In this document: positions 46,352 through 55,146 of the stretch, piece after piece
How positions within the stretch are numbered: position 1 is the first letter of the stretch
Layout of the letters: the number at the start of each line of letters is the position of its first letter
NCBI GenBank assembly: GCA_003283875.1
Contig: QBXD01000001.1
Span: forward strand, 1 to 64,000
Reading direction: 5' to 3'
DNA: 64,000 nt
From: SAR116 cluster bacterium AG-321-A13
GTDB lineage: Bacteria; Pseudomonadota; Alphaproteobacteria; Puniceispirillales; Marisalimonadaceae
Position numbers and translations under genes: made by a program
The notes under the pieces: model-generated
Database searches by the model: none
What the model saw: the letters and a program-made list of their open reading frames with translations, nothing else
What the model was told of the DNA's origin: nothing

Positions 46352-46456
46352 CTTTTTTCCCTTTAAATAACTCAATATTAATTAAATTAATTAATAATTA
46401 AACATTCCATTAACAGAATTTAGCCAAATCTTCAATTACTCAGTTAAAATTCACTA

Positions 46457-47815
46457 TTAAGATCTCATCGTTACAAATTCTTCTGCAGCTGAAGGATGAA
46501 TTCCAATAGTGCTGTCAAAATCTGACTTAAGGGCACCTGCTTTAATTGCTATTGCTATTCCTTGAATTATTTCTGCAGAATCTGGACCTATCATGTGAGC
46601 CCCTATTACCTTTTGTGAATTTTCATCAACTATCAATTTCATTAATGTTCTTTCAATATTTCCAGAAATAGTATTTTTTAATGCTCTGAACTCGCTTTTA
46701 TATTCTCTTGCTTTGATACCTTTTTTTAGAGCGTCTTCATAGGTAATACCAACTACTGCGATTGAAGGTTGGCTAAAAACAGCGCTTGGAACATTACTAT
46801 ATGAAACATATCTGTTAATTTTTCCAAACTCACGGTCAGCAAAAGAATGACCTTCTGTAATAGCAACAGGAGTTAGTGTGATTTTATCAGTAACATCCCC
46901 AATTGCAAATATAGAATTTATATTTGTTTGATTGAAATTATTTACCAATACTTCTCCACGTTTACCTAAATGAACTCCAATCTCTTTCAAACCTAAATTG
47001 GAGACTTTAGGTAATCTTCCTGTGGCACCCATTACAGTTTCTACACTTAGGCTTTTGTTATTTGAAAGATGGATCTCATGCATTTGCCCTTCTTTTTCAA
47101 TCTTTGAAATAGTAACATTATTATGTATCGTTATTCCTTTTTGCTCCATTGAAGTCATTAAATGTTGCCTAATATCTTTATCAAATCCTCGCAAAGCCAT
47201 GTCAGCTCTAAAAATAAGATGAGTATCTACTCCAAATCCATTGAATATACCTGCAAATTCAACTGCAATATAGCCAGATCCATAAATCGCAATAGAATCT
47301 GGTAATTCGAGAAGATCCAAAGCTTTATCTGAGTTAATCATGTAATTATTTCCTTCAAAGTTTGGAAAAGACGACTCACCACCAGCAGCTATCATGATTT
47401 TTTGAGAAGATAATTCAATTTTTTTACTATCTTCTTTTATTATCGAAACAGTATTTGGTCCTGTAATTTTACCCCAGCCTGAAATTAAGTCACAGCCTGA
47501 ATTTTTTATTAAATTAACATAAATTTCATGCAGTCTATCTAATTCTTTATTCTTTTTTAGAATAAGTTCATGCCAGTTACTTTGAAAATTACTTACTTGC
47601 CAGCAAAATCCTTCTGCATCTGAAACTTGTTCAGAAAATTGAGACGCATACACCAATAATTTTTTGGGAACACAACCTCTAAGTACGCATGTGCCCCCAG
47701 CTCTATCACCCTCTACAACTAATACTTTGGCACCATATGATGCAGAAATTCTTGCTGTTCTAGTGCCTCCCGAACCTGCACCAATAACAATAAGATCGTA
47801 ATCAAATTTTGACAT
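46457..47815 (-). CDS. gor: Glutathione-disulfide reductase
   Basis: Starting at MSKFDYDLIVIGAGSGGTRTA (47815, after GGAG), the 452-residue protein has the redox motif GGTCVLRGCVPKK, an NAD(P)-binding GSGYIAVEFAGI, AIGDVT, and the C-terminal GIHPSAAEE with the partner His. It keeps glutathione reduced with NADPH. The YghU-type protein and grxD in this window use glutathione too. Confidence 0.93.
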   Translation of the reverse strand: MSKFDYDLIVIGAGSGGTRTARISASYGAKVLVVEGDRAGGTCVLRGCVPKKLLVYASQFSEQVSDAEGFCWQVSNFQSNWHELILKKNKELDRLHEIYVNLIKNSGCDLISGWGKITGPNTVSIIKEDSKKIELSSQKIMIAAGGESSFPNFEGNNYMINSDKALDLLELPDSIAIYGSGYIAVEFAGIFNGFGVDTHLIFRADMALRGFDKDIRQHLMTSMEQKGITIHNNVTISKIEKEGQMHEIHLSNNKSLSVETVMGATGRLPKVSNLGLKEIGVHLGKRGEVLVNNFNQTNINSIFAIGDVTDKITLTPVAITEGHSFADREFGKINRYVSYSNVPSAVFSQPSIAVVGITYEDALKKGIKAREYKSEFRALKNTISGNIERTLMKLIVDENSQKVIGAHMIGPDSAEIIQGIAIAIKAGALKSDFDSTIGIHPSAAEEFVTMRS

Positions 47816-47857
47816 AAAATCTCCAAAATTTCCTAAAAAAAGCTTGTTTATGTACAA

Positions 47858-48706
47858 TCAAAAAATTGCCTCTGCTTTCATTGTAATACCTGCATCTTTT
47901 GTACTCGTAAAGCAATTAACAGCACCATTTAATTTATTTTCAATATTTATAAACAAATCATCATTAGCGTATACCGGTGCAATACCTCTGTGAGAAAAAG
48001 ATTTAACCTTGGCTTTTTTATACTTTTCTGCAGCTCTTAGCATCAATGTTGCTTGTAATGGCCCATGAAAAACTAAATCTTTGTATCCTTCCTCATTAGT
48101 TGAGTAAGGGTAATCATAGTGTATTCTATGCCCGTTAAATGTTATTGCTGAATATCTAAATAACATTGTTGGATGCGTATATATTTTTTCTTCATAATCT
48201 GATTTTAAAAAGGGTAAATTATTTTTAATGAAAGTAGTATTCTCATTTTTAATATAATCTCTATAGACAAGGTCATGATCTTCTTCAATCATTAATTTAT
48301 TATCTACAAAGAATTCATACTTTGCAGTTACAAAACATAATAGTCCAGACTTCCCATTTTTTAAGTTTATATCAACTACCGTAGATTTTTTTTTAACTAT
48401 ATCTCCAATTTTTAATGAATTTAAAAAATGAGTTCTACATCCTGCCCACATTCTTCGAGGAAGCGGTATTGGAGGAAGAAATTCACCTTTTTGAGGATGA
48501 GAGTCTTTACCTAACAAAGACGATTTTACTATTGCAGGTGCCAGAGCCCAATGAAGACCTGATGATGCTAAGTCACCTTTTTGAGGGTTTCCTGGATCTT
48601 CATCAAGAGTTGCCCTAAATCTTGTTTCTAAACCTTGTGAGACTTCATCAAATGCTATCTCATCATTACCTATCCATGATTTTAATTCATCAATATTTAT
48701 TTTCAT
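47858..48706 (-). CDS. MaoC/HTD2-like acyl-CoA hydratase (mesaconyl-CoA hydratase family)
   Basis: From ATG at 48706 the protein has 282 residues. The pattern PLPRRMWAGCRTHFL, LLCFVTAKYEF, and the double-hotdog ending RYSAITFNGHRIHYDYPYS...VFHGPLQATLML is that of the FAS1-like dehydratase/mesaconyl-C4-CoA hydratase group. The NGHRIHYD loop holds the hydratase Asp-His pair. It should add or remove water from an enoyl-CoA. A GTG at 48715 is an alternative start. It lies 42 bp upstream of gor. Confidence 0.8.
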   Translation of the reverse strand: MKINIDELKSWIGNDEIAFDEVSQGLETRFRATLDEDPGNPQKGDLASSGLHWALAPAIVKSSLLGKDSHPQKGEFLPPIPLPRRMWAGCRTHFLNSLKIGDIVKKKSTVVDINLKNGKSGLLCFVTAKYEFFVDNKLMIEEDHDLVYRDYIKNENTTFIKNNLPFLKSDYEEKIYTHPTMLFRYSAITFNGHRIHYDYPYSTNEEGYKDLVFHGPLQATLMLRAAEKYKKAKVKSFSHRGIAPVYANDDLFINIENKLNGAVNCFTSTKDAGITMKAEAIF

Positions 48707-48803
48707 ATCATCCACTTTATAATTTTTAATATAAGAATTAATTTAATATATTGAAAATTATAATCTAAAACAAGATAACTAAAATAAATGTTTGAGGTTA
48801 CAT

Positions 48804-49652
48804 ATGAATGACATTCTTAAATTAAACGTTGGTATTGCTGGATGTGGTACAATGGGATTACCTATGTTGGAAGTTCTTTTAAATAATGGAGTGAATGCTT
48901 TTGGTTATGATGTAAAATCAAAAGAAAATTTTCCAACTTTGAAAGAAAATTTCATCTCTTCAAAAGTAAATTTTTTTGAAAAATCAGATATTATTTTTAG
49001 TGCTGTTAGGGATATAAATCAAACCGTAGAACTTTGCGAGGGTAAGAATGGACTTTTTAAAGTTAACACCCAAAAAATACTTATAATTAGTTCAACTTTA
49101 TCACCAGCTTTTTTAAGTAACTTTATTAATAAAGTTCCTGAAAACATTACAATTATTGAAGCTCCGATGTCTGGTGCTCCCATGAGCGCCAAGAACGCAA
49201 CGTTAACATTTATGGTTGGATCTTCAAAAAAAGAATTTGATAAAATTTTACCAATTTTGGAGATTTTAGGTAAGAAAATTCATCATATTGGTGAATTTGG
49301 ATCAGGAATGTCCGTCAAGGTATTAAATAATTTTGTTGCATCATGTTCTGTTGTTGCAGTAAGGCATGTTTTGTCTGAAGCTAAAAATCTTAATATTACT
49401 ACAAAGCAGCTACTTAATATTCTTAATTGTTCATCTGGTCAAACGTGGTTTAGTGAGAACTTAGATAATATAGATTGGGCAAAAGAAAGTTATACCCAAA
49501 ATAATACAATTGCCATTTTGGAAAAAGATGTAAAGAGCTACCTAGATGGACTTGCAAATTCAAAAAATAAAACAAATAGTGCAATGGTCAATTTTCAAAA
49601 TGCTCTTATAAAAGGATTACAAAACATTCCTAAATATCCAAATGATGATTAA
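48804..49652 (+). CDS. 3-hydroxyisobutyrate dehydrogenase-family oxidoreductase
   Basis: From ATG at 48804 (after GAGG; the TTG at 48792 is unlikely) the protein has 282 residues. It has VGIAGCGTMGLPMLE, the NAD(P) site, EAPMSGAPMSAKNATLTFMVG, and the catalytic Lys in GSGMSVKVLNN. It oxidises a beta-hydroxy acid such as 3-hydroxyisobutyrate or tartronate semialdehyde. The end overlaps the convergent flavodoxin-like gene by 4 bp. Confidence 0.85.
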   Translation: MNDILKLNVGIAGCGTMGLPMLEVLLNNGVNAFGYDVKSKENFPTLKENFISSKVNFFEKSDIIFSAVRDINQTVELCEGKNGLFKVNTQKILIISSTLSPAFLSNFINKVPENITIIEAPMSGAPMSAKNATLTFMVGSSKKEFDKILPILEILGKKIHHIGEFGSGMSVKVLNNFVASCSVVAVRHVLSEAKNLNITTKQLLNILNCSSGQTWFSENLDNIDWAKESYTQNNTIAILEKDVKSYLDGLANSKNKTNSAMVNFQNALIKGLQNIPKYPNDD

Positions 49653-50113
49653 TAAATTCCAAGTTCGATCCCATAGGCAAATGTTAAAACATATTCCTCT
49701 ACTTGATTAATATAATTGTCACTCCAAGTACCTTGAAAAATAAGGGGAGGTAAAACTTGTTTCCAACGTAAGCCTGTTAAAATTTTATCTATAGCAAGTT
49801 TGCTACCTGCTCCATCTAATCCAGCACGAATATAATATACAATTGGAAGACCTTGTGTTTTTTCTTTTAACTCTTCATAACACCTATCAAAAAAATCTTT
49901 TGTTAAACCAGACATATAACCAAAATTTTCTGTAGTTCCAATAATAACACCATCTACTAAATTAAAAGAGGCAGTATTTGTTTCTAATGAATTTAACATT
50001 TTGAAATTAATATTTTTACTAAAATTGTAAAGAGTATTTTCAATTTTATTGGATAATTTTATTGTATTAGCAGAGGGAGAATGATGAATAAATAAAATAT
50101 TTTTAGATTTCAT
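49649..50113 (-). CDS. Flavodoxin/NADPH-FMN reductase-like protein
   Basis: The 154-residue product has the FMN-binding pattern ILFIHHSPSANTIKLSNKI at the start, GVIIGTTENFGYMSGLTKDFFDR and YYIRAGLDG. It probably carries FMN and moves electrons. It follows the DsbA/FrnE gene by 31 bp on the same strand. Confidence 0.78.
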   Translation of the reverse strand: MKSKNILFIHHSPSANTIKLSNKIENTLYNFSKNINFKMLNSLETNTASFNLVDGVIIGTTENFGYMSGLTKDFFDRCYEELKEKTQGLPIVYYIRAGLDGAGSKLAIDKILTGLRWKQVLPPLIFQGTWSDNYINQVEEYVLTFAYGIELGIY

Positions 50114-50144
50114 TTTTATATATAATCATAGAAATATTATTGAA

Positions 50145-50759
50145 TCATCTGTTAGGAACATCAAAGTAATTTAAAAATTCTACCAAATTTTCGAGAGGTT
50201 GTGCTCCTACTATACTTTGTTTTTGATATACATAAGTAGGTACTCCAGTAACCCCATAAGTTCTAGACTTACTCCAATCTTCGTCAATATTTTTCATAAA
50301 AAGTCGACTTTTAATAACATTTCTTGCATCTTCAGGATCTAAACCAGATTTAGAAACAACATCTAAAATTACACTTTCCAAGCCTACATTCAAACCTTTT
50401 ACAAAATAAGCTTCAAAAAAATTATCATGAATAGATGTATTATTGTCTATAGACTGGGCCCATGCACCAATTTCTTGAGCTAATCTACTATTGTAAGTAT
50501 GAGTTCTAGCGTTATATGAAAGTCCTTCATTTAACATCAATGCCTTCATTCTTTCATTTTTTTGATCAATATCATCTTGATTTGATCCAAAAAGCTCAAG
50601 TAAAGTTCTTCCTTCAGTTGGTGTTTCAGGATGAAGAGGAAAGTGAATCAATTGTATGTCAATTTTGAATTTTTTTTTGATTTTTTTAACTCTTGAGTCA
50701 CCTAAGTAACACCATGGACAAACGTAGTCTGTAAAAACTTCTAGTATTCTTTTATTCAT
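50145..50759 (-). CDS. DsbA family oxidoreductase, FrnE type
   Basis: From ATG at 50759 the protein has 204 residues without a signal peptide, so it acts in the cytoplasm. It has TDYVCPWCYLGDSRV with the CPWC active site, an inserted helical domain and TYGVTGVPTYVY with the cis-proline. FrnE-type proteins include 2-hydroxychromene-2-carboxylate isomerase relatives and disulfide isomerases. It overlaps no gene once the ATG start is chosen and stands 17 bp after the cupin gene. Confidence 0.85.
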   Translation of the reverse strand: MNKRILEVFTDYVCPWCYLGDSRVKKIKKKFKIDIQLIHFPLHPETPTEGRTLLELFGSNQDDIDQKNERMKALMLNEGLSYNARTHTYNSRLAQEIGAWAQSIDNNTSIHDNFFEAYFVKGLNVGLESVILDVVSKSGLDPEDARNVIKSRLFMKNIDEDWSKSRTYGVTGVPTYVYQKQSIVGAQPLENLVEFLNYFDVPNR

Positions 50760-50776
50760 TTGATTATTCACAAAAC

Positions 50777-51682
50777 CTAGTTCCAACTAAATCCAGTTGT
50801 TCTGAGATAAAAATGAAGTCCTTCATCCTGCACAACAAAACTCATCATTCTTTTAGAACCTCTGTTATGATGAGAATGCAGTTCAGTTCCAGGTGTAATT
50901 AAAACTACCCCATCTTCCCAATTTACTTTTTCATTTTCAATTTTTGAGTAAACTCTTTCCGCTTGTATTGCTAATGTAAGAGCGGCTCCATTATGTCTAT
51001 GAGCCCTTTGATCTCCTCCAGATTCAAGAGTGTTCAAAGCGGTATTAATCATTGGTATTGTGTTACTACTAGGTAGTGTTTCTGGAGTAGAAAATTGAAT
51101 AGCAACACCTGCTGTTTCATTTGTTTTAGGTCTTTTATAAATTTTATTTAAATTTGATTGAATTTTATCATTTGTCCAATGTGTAGATTTAATAGAATTT
51201 GTTCCATTAACGTTAGGTACTAGCTTTTCAAAAGACAGAATGGGCTCATTAGTTACACAAAATAAAATTGAGTTTTCAGATAAGGTTCTATGTTTGGTTT
51301 TCTTACCTCCAGGTAAACAAAAAACGTCACCACATGACCATTCAATTACATCTTCATCATTCAATGTTGTGCCCCTCCCTTCTAAAACATAATAAATTTC
51401 TCCAGAAGCCATGAAGTTATGGCTTATATCGTCACCTTTTTTTAGCCTTATGTACCTTGCAAGAATTGATGGAATAGTTGCTGGATAGGGTGTTGATAGT
51501 ACATCAGAAATATCAAGAGGTATTAGTAAACTGTTTTTGTCAAAATCATAAGCCTCTTTTTTTTCACTTAAAAACTTATGTCTTGGTACCTTTGGCCAAG
51601 ACCAATCAAACACGTTATCTGGGCTATTATATATCGCTCTTTCCTGAGCACTTTCAAGTTTTATTCTGTTTACATCATTCAT
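50777..51682 (-). CDS. Double-cupin protein, gentisate 1,2-dioxygenase-like
   Basis: The 301-residue product has two cupin barrels. The first (about 85-160) has SGEIYYVLEGRGTT; the second (about 205-285) has SGGDQRAHRHNGAAL with the HxH metal site, and GTELHSHHNRGSKRM. The layout resembles gentisate and 1-hydroxy-2-naphthoate dioxygenases, which open an aromatic ring with Fe(II) and oxygen. RBS-like GGAGAAAT precedes the ATG. The substrate is not proved. Confidence 0.75.
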   Translation of the reverse strand: MNDVNRIKLESAQERAIYNSPDNVFDWSWPKVPRHKFLSEKKEAYDFDKNSLLIPLDISDVLSTPYPATIPSILARYIRLKKGDDISHNFMASGEIYYVLEGRGTTLNDEDVIEWSCGDVFCLPGGKKTKHRTLSENSILFCVTNEPILSFEKLVPNVNGTNSIKSTHWTNDKIQSNLNKIYKRPKTNETAGVAIQFSTPETLPSSNTIPMINTALNTLESGGDQRAHRHNGAALTLAIQAERVYSKIENEKVNWEDGVVLITPGTELHSHHNRGSKRMMSFVVQDEGLHFYLRTTGFSWN

Positions 51683-51796
51683 ACAATTTCTCCAGATAAA
51701 ATTTTATTAATAAATATGCTAATTAAAATTAATTAAATTGTAAAATTAATTGATCCTCTTCGATTACAATTATATGTTAGAAAAAGGGGGGAGTTT

Positions 51797-52636
51797 ATGA
51801 ATATAAAAATTAATAAACTATCCGAACATACTGGGGCAGAAGTTTTTGGTCTTGATCTGAAATCAATTCCAGATCAGAGAGTTATTAATGAGCTTACTAA
51901 GGCTTTTTCAAATTTCTCTGTATTAGTAATAAGAGATCAAAATCTATCACCCAACGAATTCTATGAAAGTGCTAAAATATTTGGAAAAGTTTTTAAACAA
52001 CATAATAAAAAGTTTGCTTTAAAAGAAAATGATTTAGTTCACTATATTTCTAACAAGGACAAATTTGAAGATGGGAAAATTTATATCCCAGGTGAAGGAT
52101 ATCATACAGATCATAGCAATGATATAAGTCCACCTAAAGCTACTATTCTACATGCTAAATTATTACCATCATATGGGGGTGATACCCAATTTGTTAATAT
52201 GCATCTTGTGTATAATCAACTACCCAATGATTTAAAAAAAAGCATACAAAATTTAGAAGCAATGCATGTTTATCAGAGTACTCATAGCAAAAGAAAATTA
52301 ATGTCATTACCTGGAATTACTGAAAAAATAAAAGAAGTAATCCATCCTCTTGTGAGGATACACCCTGAAAATAATAAAATTTGTCTATACATAAATCCCA
52401 TTAGAATAGAGAAAATTATAGGTTTGACAGATAATGAAACACTTGCATTATTGGATAATCTAATGAGTTATGTTTATAAAAAAGAAAATGAATATAGGCA
52501 TAAATGGCTAAACGGAGATTTTGTCATATGGGATAATAGAATATTAATGCATAAAGCAAACGGTGACTATGATATGAATGAAGACCGCTATCTATTTAGA
52601 ATTATGATCCAAAATGAAATCTTTGAAAGGACATAA
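51797..52636 (+). CDS. TauD/TfdA family Fe(II)/2-oxoglutarate dioxygenase
   Basis: The 279-residue protein has YHTDHSNDISPP, with the HxD iron ligands, YGGDTQFVNM and, near the end, WDNRILMHKANGDYD, with the second His, followed by RYLFRIMIQ with the 2-oxoglutarate Arg. RBS GGGGGGAG is strong. It oxidises a sulfonate, aromatic or carnitine-like substrate. Its tail overlaps nothing once the SDR start at 52638 is used. Confidence 0.87.
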   Translation: MNIKINKLSEHTGAEVFGLDLKSIPDQRVINELTKAFSNFSVLVIRDQNLSPNEFYESAKIFGKVFKQHNKKFALKENDLVHYISNKDKFEDGKIYIPGEGYHTDHSNDISPPKATILHAKLLPSYGGDTQFVNMHLVYNQLPNDLKKSIQNLEAMHVYQSTHSKRKLMSLPGITEKIKEVIHPLVRIHPENNKICLYINPIRIEKIIGLTDNETLALLDNLMSYVYKKENEYRHKWLNGDFVIWDNRILMHKANGDYDMNEDRYLFRIMIQNEIFERT

Positions 52637-52637
52637 A

Positions 52638-53441
52638 TTGCAAAATTTACAAGGTAAAAATGCTATTGTTACGGGAGGTTCTAAAGGTATTGGTAAAAGC
52701 GTTTGCCTAGCTTTAGCCAATGCTGGAGTTAATATTAATGTTTTAGACTTAAATAAAGATCAAGGATTAAATACAGTAAAAGAAATTATAAAATTAAATG
52801 TTAAAGCTGAATTTTATGAAATAGATGTAGCCCAAGAAAGTGAATGGATTAATTTTGTAACTTATTTAGATACAAAAAATAAATCAATAGATATTTTGGT
52901 AAATAATGCAGGTATTTGGTTAGGAAAAGAAATAAGTAATGTTTCAATCGAAGAATATCATAAATTGATATCAATTAATTTAACCGGTGTGTTTTTAGGT
53001 ATTAAGCACCTTATACCCTTCCTTACTAAAGCAGGAGAGAAATCTAATTTTGGAAGCTCAATTATTAATCTAAGCTCAGTTGCTGGGTTAGTAGGATCAC
53101 AACTCGATCCATTATATTCAATGACAAAAGGTGGAATTACAACTTTCACAAAATCTATGGCAATATATTTTGGTAAAAAAAAATATCCTATTAGAATTAA
53201 TCAGGTCCATCCTGGAATTATTGAAACAGATATGGGAAGTCAAGTTGCTGAAGCAAGAATTAAACAAAACCCAAGTATGACTTTAAAAGATTCATATTCA
53301 GCAGGTATATTGCAAACGCCTCTTGGTCGTCTAGGTACTGCAGAAGAAGTCGCAAAAACAATATTATTTTTATCATCAGACGACTCAAGTTTCATGACAG
53401 GTTCCAGTCTTGTTGTTGATGGTGGATTGACTGCTCAATAG
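52638..53441 (+). CDS. Short-chain dehydrogenase/reductase
   Basis: The start chosen is a TTG at 52638, preceded by AAAGGA; a 24-base longer start from an ATG lies inside the dioxygenase gene. The 267-residue protein has VTGGSKGIGKSV, NNAGIW, LSSVAGLVGS and YSMTKGGITTF with the YxxxK pair. The sequence ends with SLVVDGGLTA. It is coupled to the dioxygenase and probably acts on its product. Confidence 0.86.
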   Translation: MQNLQGKNAIVTGGSKGIGKSVCLALANAGVNINVLDLNKDQGLNTVKEIIKLNVKAEFYEIDVAQESEWINFVTYLDTKNKSIDILVNNAGIWLGKEISNVSIEEYHKLISINLTGVFLGIKHLIPFLTKAGEKSNFGSSIINLSSVAGLVGSQLDPLYSMTKGGITTFTKSMAIYFGKKKYPIRINQVHPGIIETDMGSQVAEARIKQNPSMTLKDSYSAGILQTPLGRLGTAEEVAKTILFLSSDDSSFMTGSSLVVDGGLTAQ

Positions 53442-53480
53442 TAACATTTAAAAATTGAATAATAGAAAGAAAATTTACCC

Positions 53481-54239
53481 ATGAAAAGAGATCTAAAAGA
53501 AAAAATTGCTTGGATTGTAGGTGCTGGTTCTGGGATAGGTCAAAACGCTGCTGTTAAGCTATCTACACTTGGAATGAAAGTTATACTTTCTGGAAGAAAT
53601 ATTAAAAATTTAGAAGAAACCGCTAAAAACTGTAAAACTAAAGCCTCAATAAAGATGATGGATGTTACTAATAAAACATTAGTTAAAGAAACAGTAAATC
53701 AAATAAAAAACGAATTTCAACAAATTGATGTATTGGTAAATTGTGCTGGAATAAATATTTTAAATAGAGATTGGGATTACATTAATGAAAGTGAGTGGGA
53801 TGACGTGATTCAGACCAATGTCAATGGCTTATTTTATTGTTGTAAATCTGTCATTCCAATGATGAAAGAAAAAAAAGATGGTTTGATTATTAACGTTTCA
53901 TCTTGGTCAGGCAACCATGTTAGTCTCTTATCAGGTGTTACATACACATCATCAAAACACGCCTTAAATGCTATGACTGAGACTATTAACATGAAATATT
54001 GTAATGTGGGTATTAGAGCTTGCGCTTTATGTCCTGGTGAGGTTGCTACAGATATTTTAGACAAAAGACCTAAAAAGCTCTCTTTAGAACAAAAAAAGAA
54101 GATGCTCCAACCTGATGATTTGGGTGAAACAATAGCTTTTTTATGTGAAATGCCAAAACATGTTTGTATTAATGAATTAACTATTAGTCCAACCTGGCAT
54201 AGAAGATATATAGCAGATCTTGGAATTGAGGAATTATGA
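53481..54239 (+). CDS. Short-chain dehydrogenase/reductase
   Basis: The 252-residue protein has VGAGSGIGQNAA, NCAGIN, VSSWSGNHVS and YTSSKHALNA with the YxxxK pair, ending in PTWHRRYI. It is a second SDR of different sequence, 39 bp after the first, so the two may catalyse successive steps. The last 6 bases overlap the convergent YghU-type gene. Confidence 0.86.
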   Translation: MKRDLKEKIAWIVGAGSGIGQNAAVKLSTLGMKVILSGRNIKNLEETAKNCKTKASIKMMDVTNKTLVKETVNQIKNEFQQIDVLVNCAGINILNRDWDYINESEWDDVIQTNVNGLFYCCKSVIPMMKEKKDGLIINVSSWSGNHVSLLSGVTYTSSKHALNAMTETINMKYCNVGIRACALCPGEVATDILDKRPKKLSLEQKKKMLQPDDLGETIAFLCEMPKHVCINELTISPTWHRRYIADLGIEEL

Positions 54240-55118
54240 TTTAAATATTAAATTTTCTATTTTATCTTGTGTCTTATTTTGAAAATCACTTGCGTCATGC
54301 CTTTCATGGAGTTGAGAACCAGGATAGCCACTAATTTTATTAACCATTCTCCCTCTTTTCACAGCAGGTCTTTCGTTAATGAATTTAGCCCATCTTAGAA
54401 CATTTTTATAAGACTTAACATCCAAGAACTCCTCAGCACCATATAAACGGCCTAATACTAATGCGCCGTACCATGACCATATTGCTATATCCGCAATAGT
54501 ATATTCATCATTACAAATGAAAGTTTTGTCTGATAATAACTTATCTAAAACATCTAGTTGTCTTTTTACTTCCATAGAAAAACGATCTATCGGATATTCA
54601 AGTTTTTCAGGTGCATAGGCGTAAAAATGGCCAAATCCTCCACCAAGATATGGGGCACTTGCCATTTGCCAAAATAACCAGTTTAAACATTCCGTCCTTG
54701 CTTCAAAAGATTTAGGAATAAATTTTTTAAATTTATCAGCTAGGTACAAAAGTATTGAACCAGATTCAAAAACTTTAACAGAAGTTCCGTTTGTATTATC
54801 AGTTAAACTAGGAATTTTTGAATTTGGATTAATGTCAACGAAACCAGAACTAAATTGATCCCCTTTTCCAATTCTAATAAGCCATGCATCATACTCTGCT
54901 TCTTTAATGCCTAAATCTAATAACTCTTCAAGCATTACTGTTACTTTCACACCATTAGGAGTACCTTGAGAGTACAACTGAAAAGGATGGATACCTTTTG
55001 GAAGATTTTTTTCATAAGTAAATCCAGAAATAGGCCTATTAATTTTTGCAAATTTACCACCATTTTCTTTTTCCCAAACCCATACGACAGGAGGGGTATA
55101 TTTTTGTAACTTTGACAA
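54234..55118 (-). CDS. Glutathione S-transferase family protein, YghU type
   Basis: The 294-residue product has the YghU/YfcG features: a long N-terminal extension with GKFAKINRP and FQLYSQGTPNGVKVTVMLEEL, NPNSKIPSLTD and ESGSILLYLADK in the thioredoxin-like part, and ADIAIWSWYG in the helical part. E. coli YghU uses two glutathiones as a disulfide-bond oxidoreductase. The length matches YghU. It follows the GMC oxidoreductase gene by 28 bp. Confidence 0.88.
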   Translation of the reverse strand: MSKLQKYTPPVVWVWEKENGGKFAKINRPISGFTYEKNLPKGIHPFQLYSQGTPNGVKVTVMLEELLDLGIKEAEYDAWLIRIGKGDQFSSGFVDINPNSKIPSLTDNTNGTSVKVFESGSILLYLADKFKKFIPKSFEARTECLNWLFWQMASAPYLGGGFGHFYAYAPEKLEYPIDRFSMEVKRQLDVLDKLLSDKTFICNDEYTIADIAIWSWYGALVLGRLYGAEEFLDVKSYKNVLRWAKFINERPAVKRGRMVNKISGYPGSQLHERHDASDFQNKTQDKIENLIFKS

Positions 55119-55146
55119 TTGAGTTTCCTTATTTAAATAACTTTAG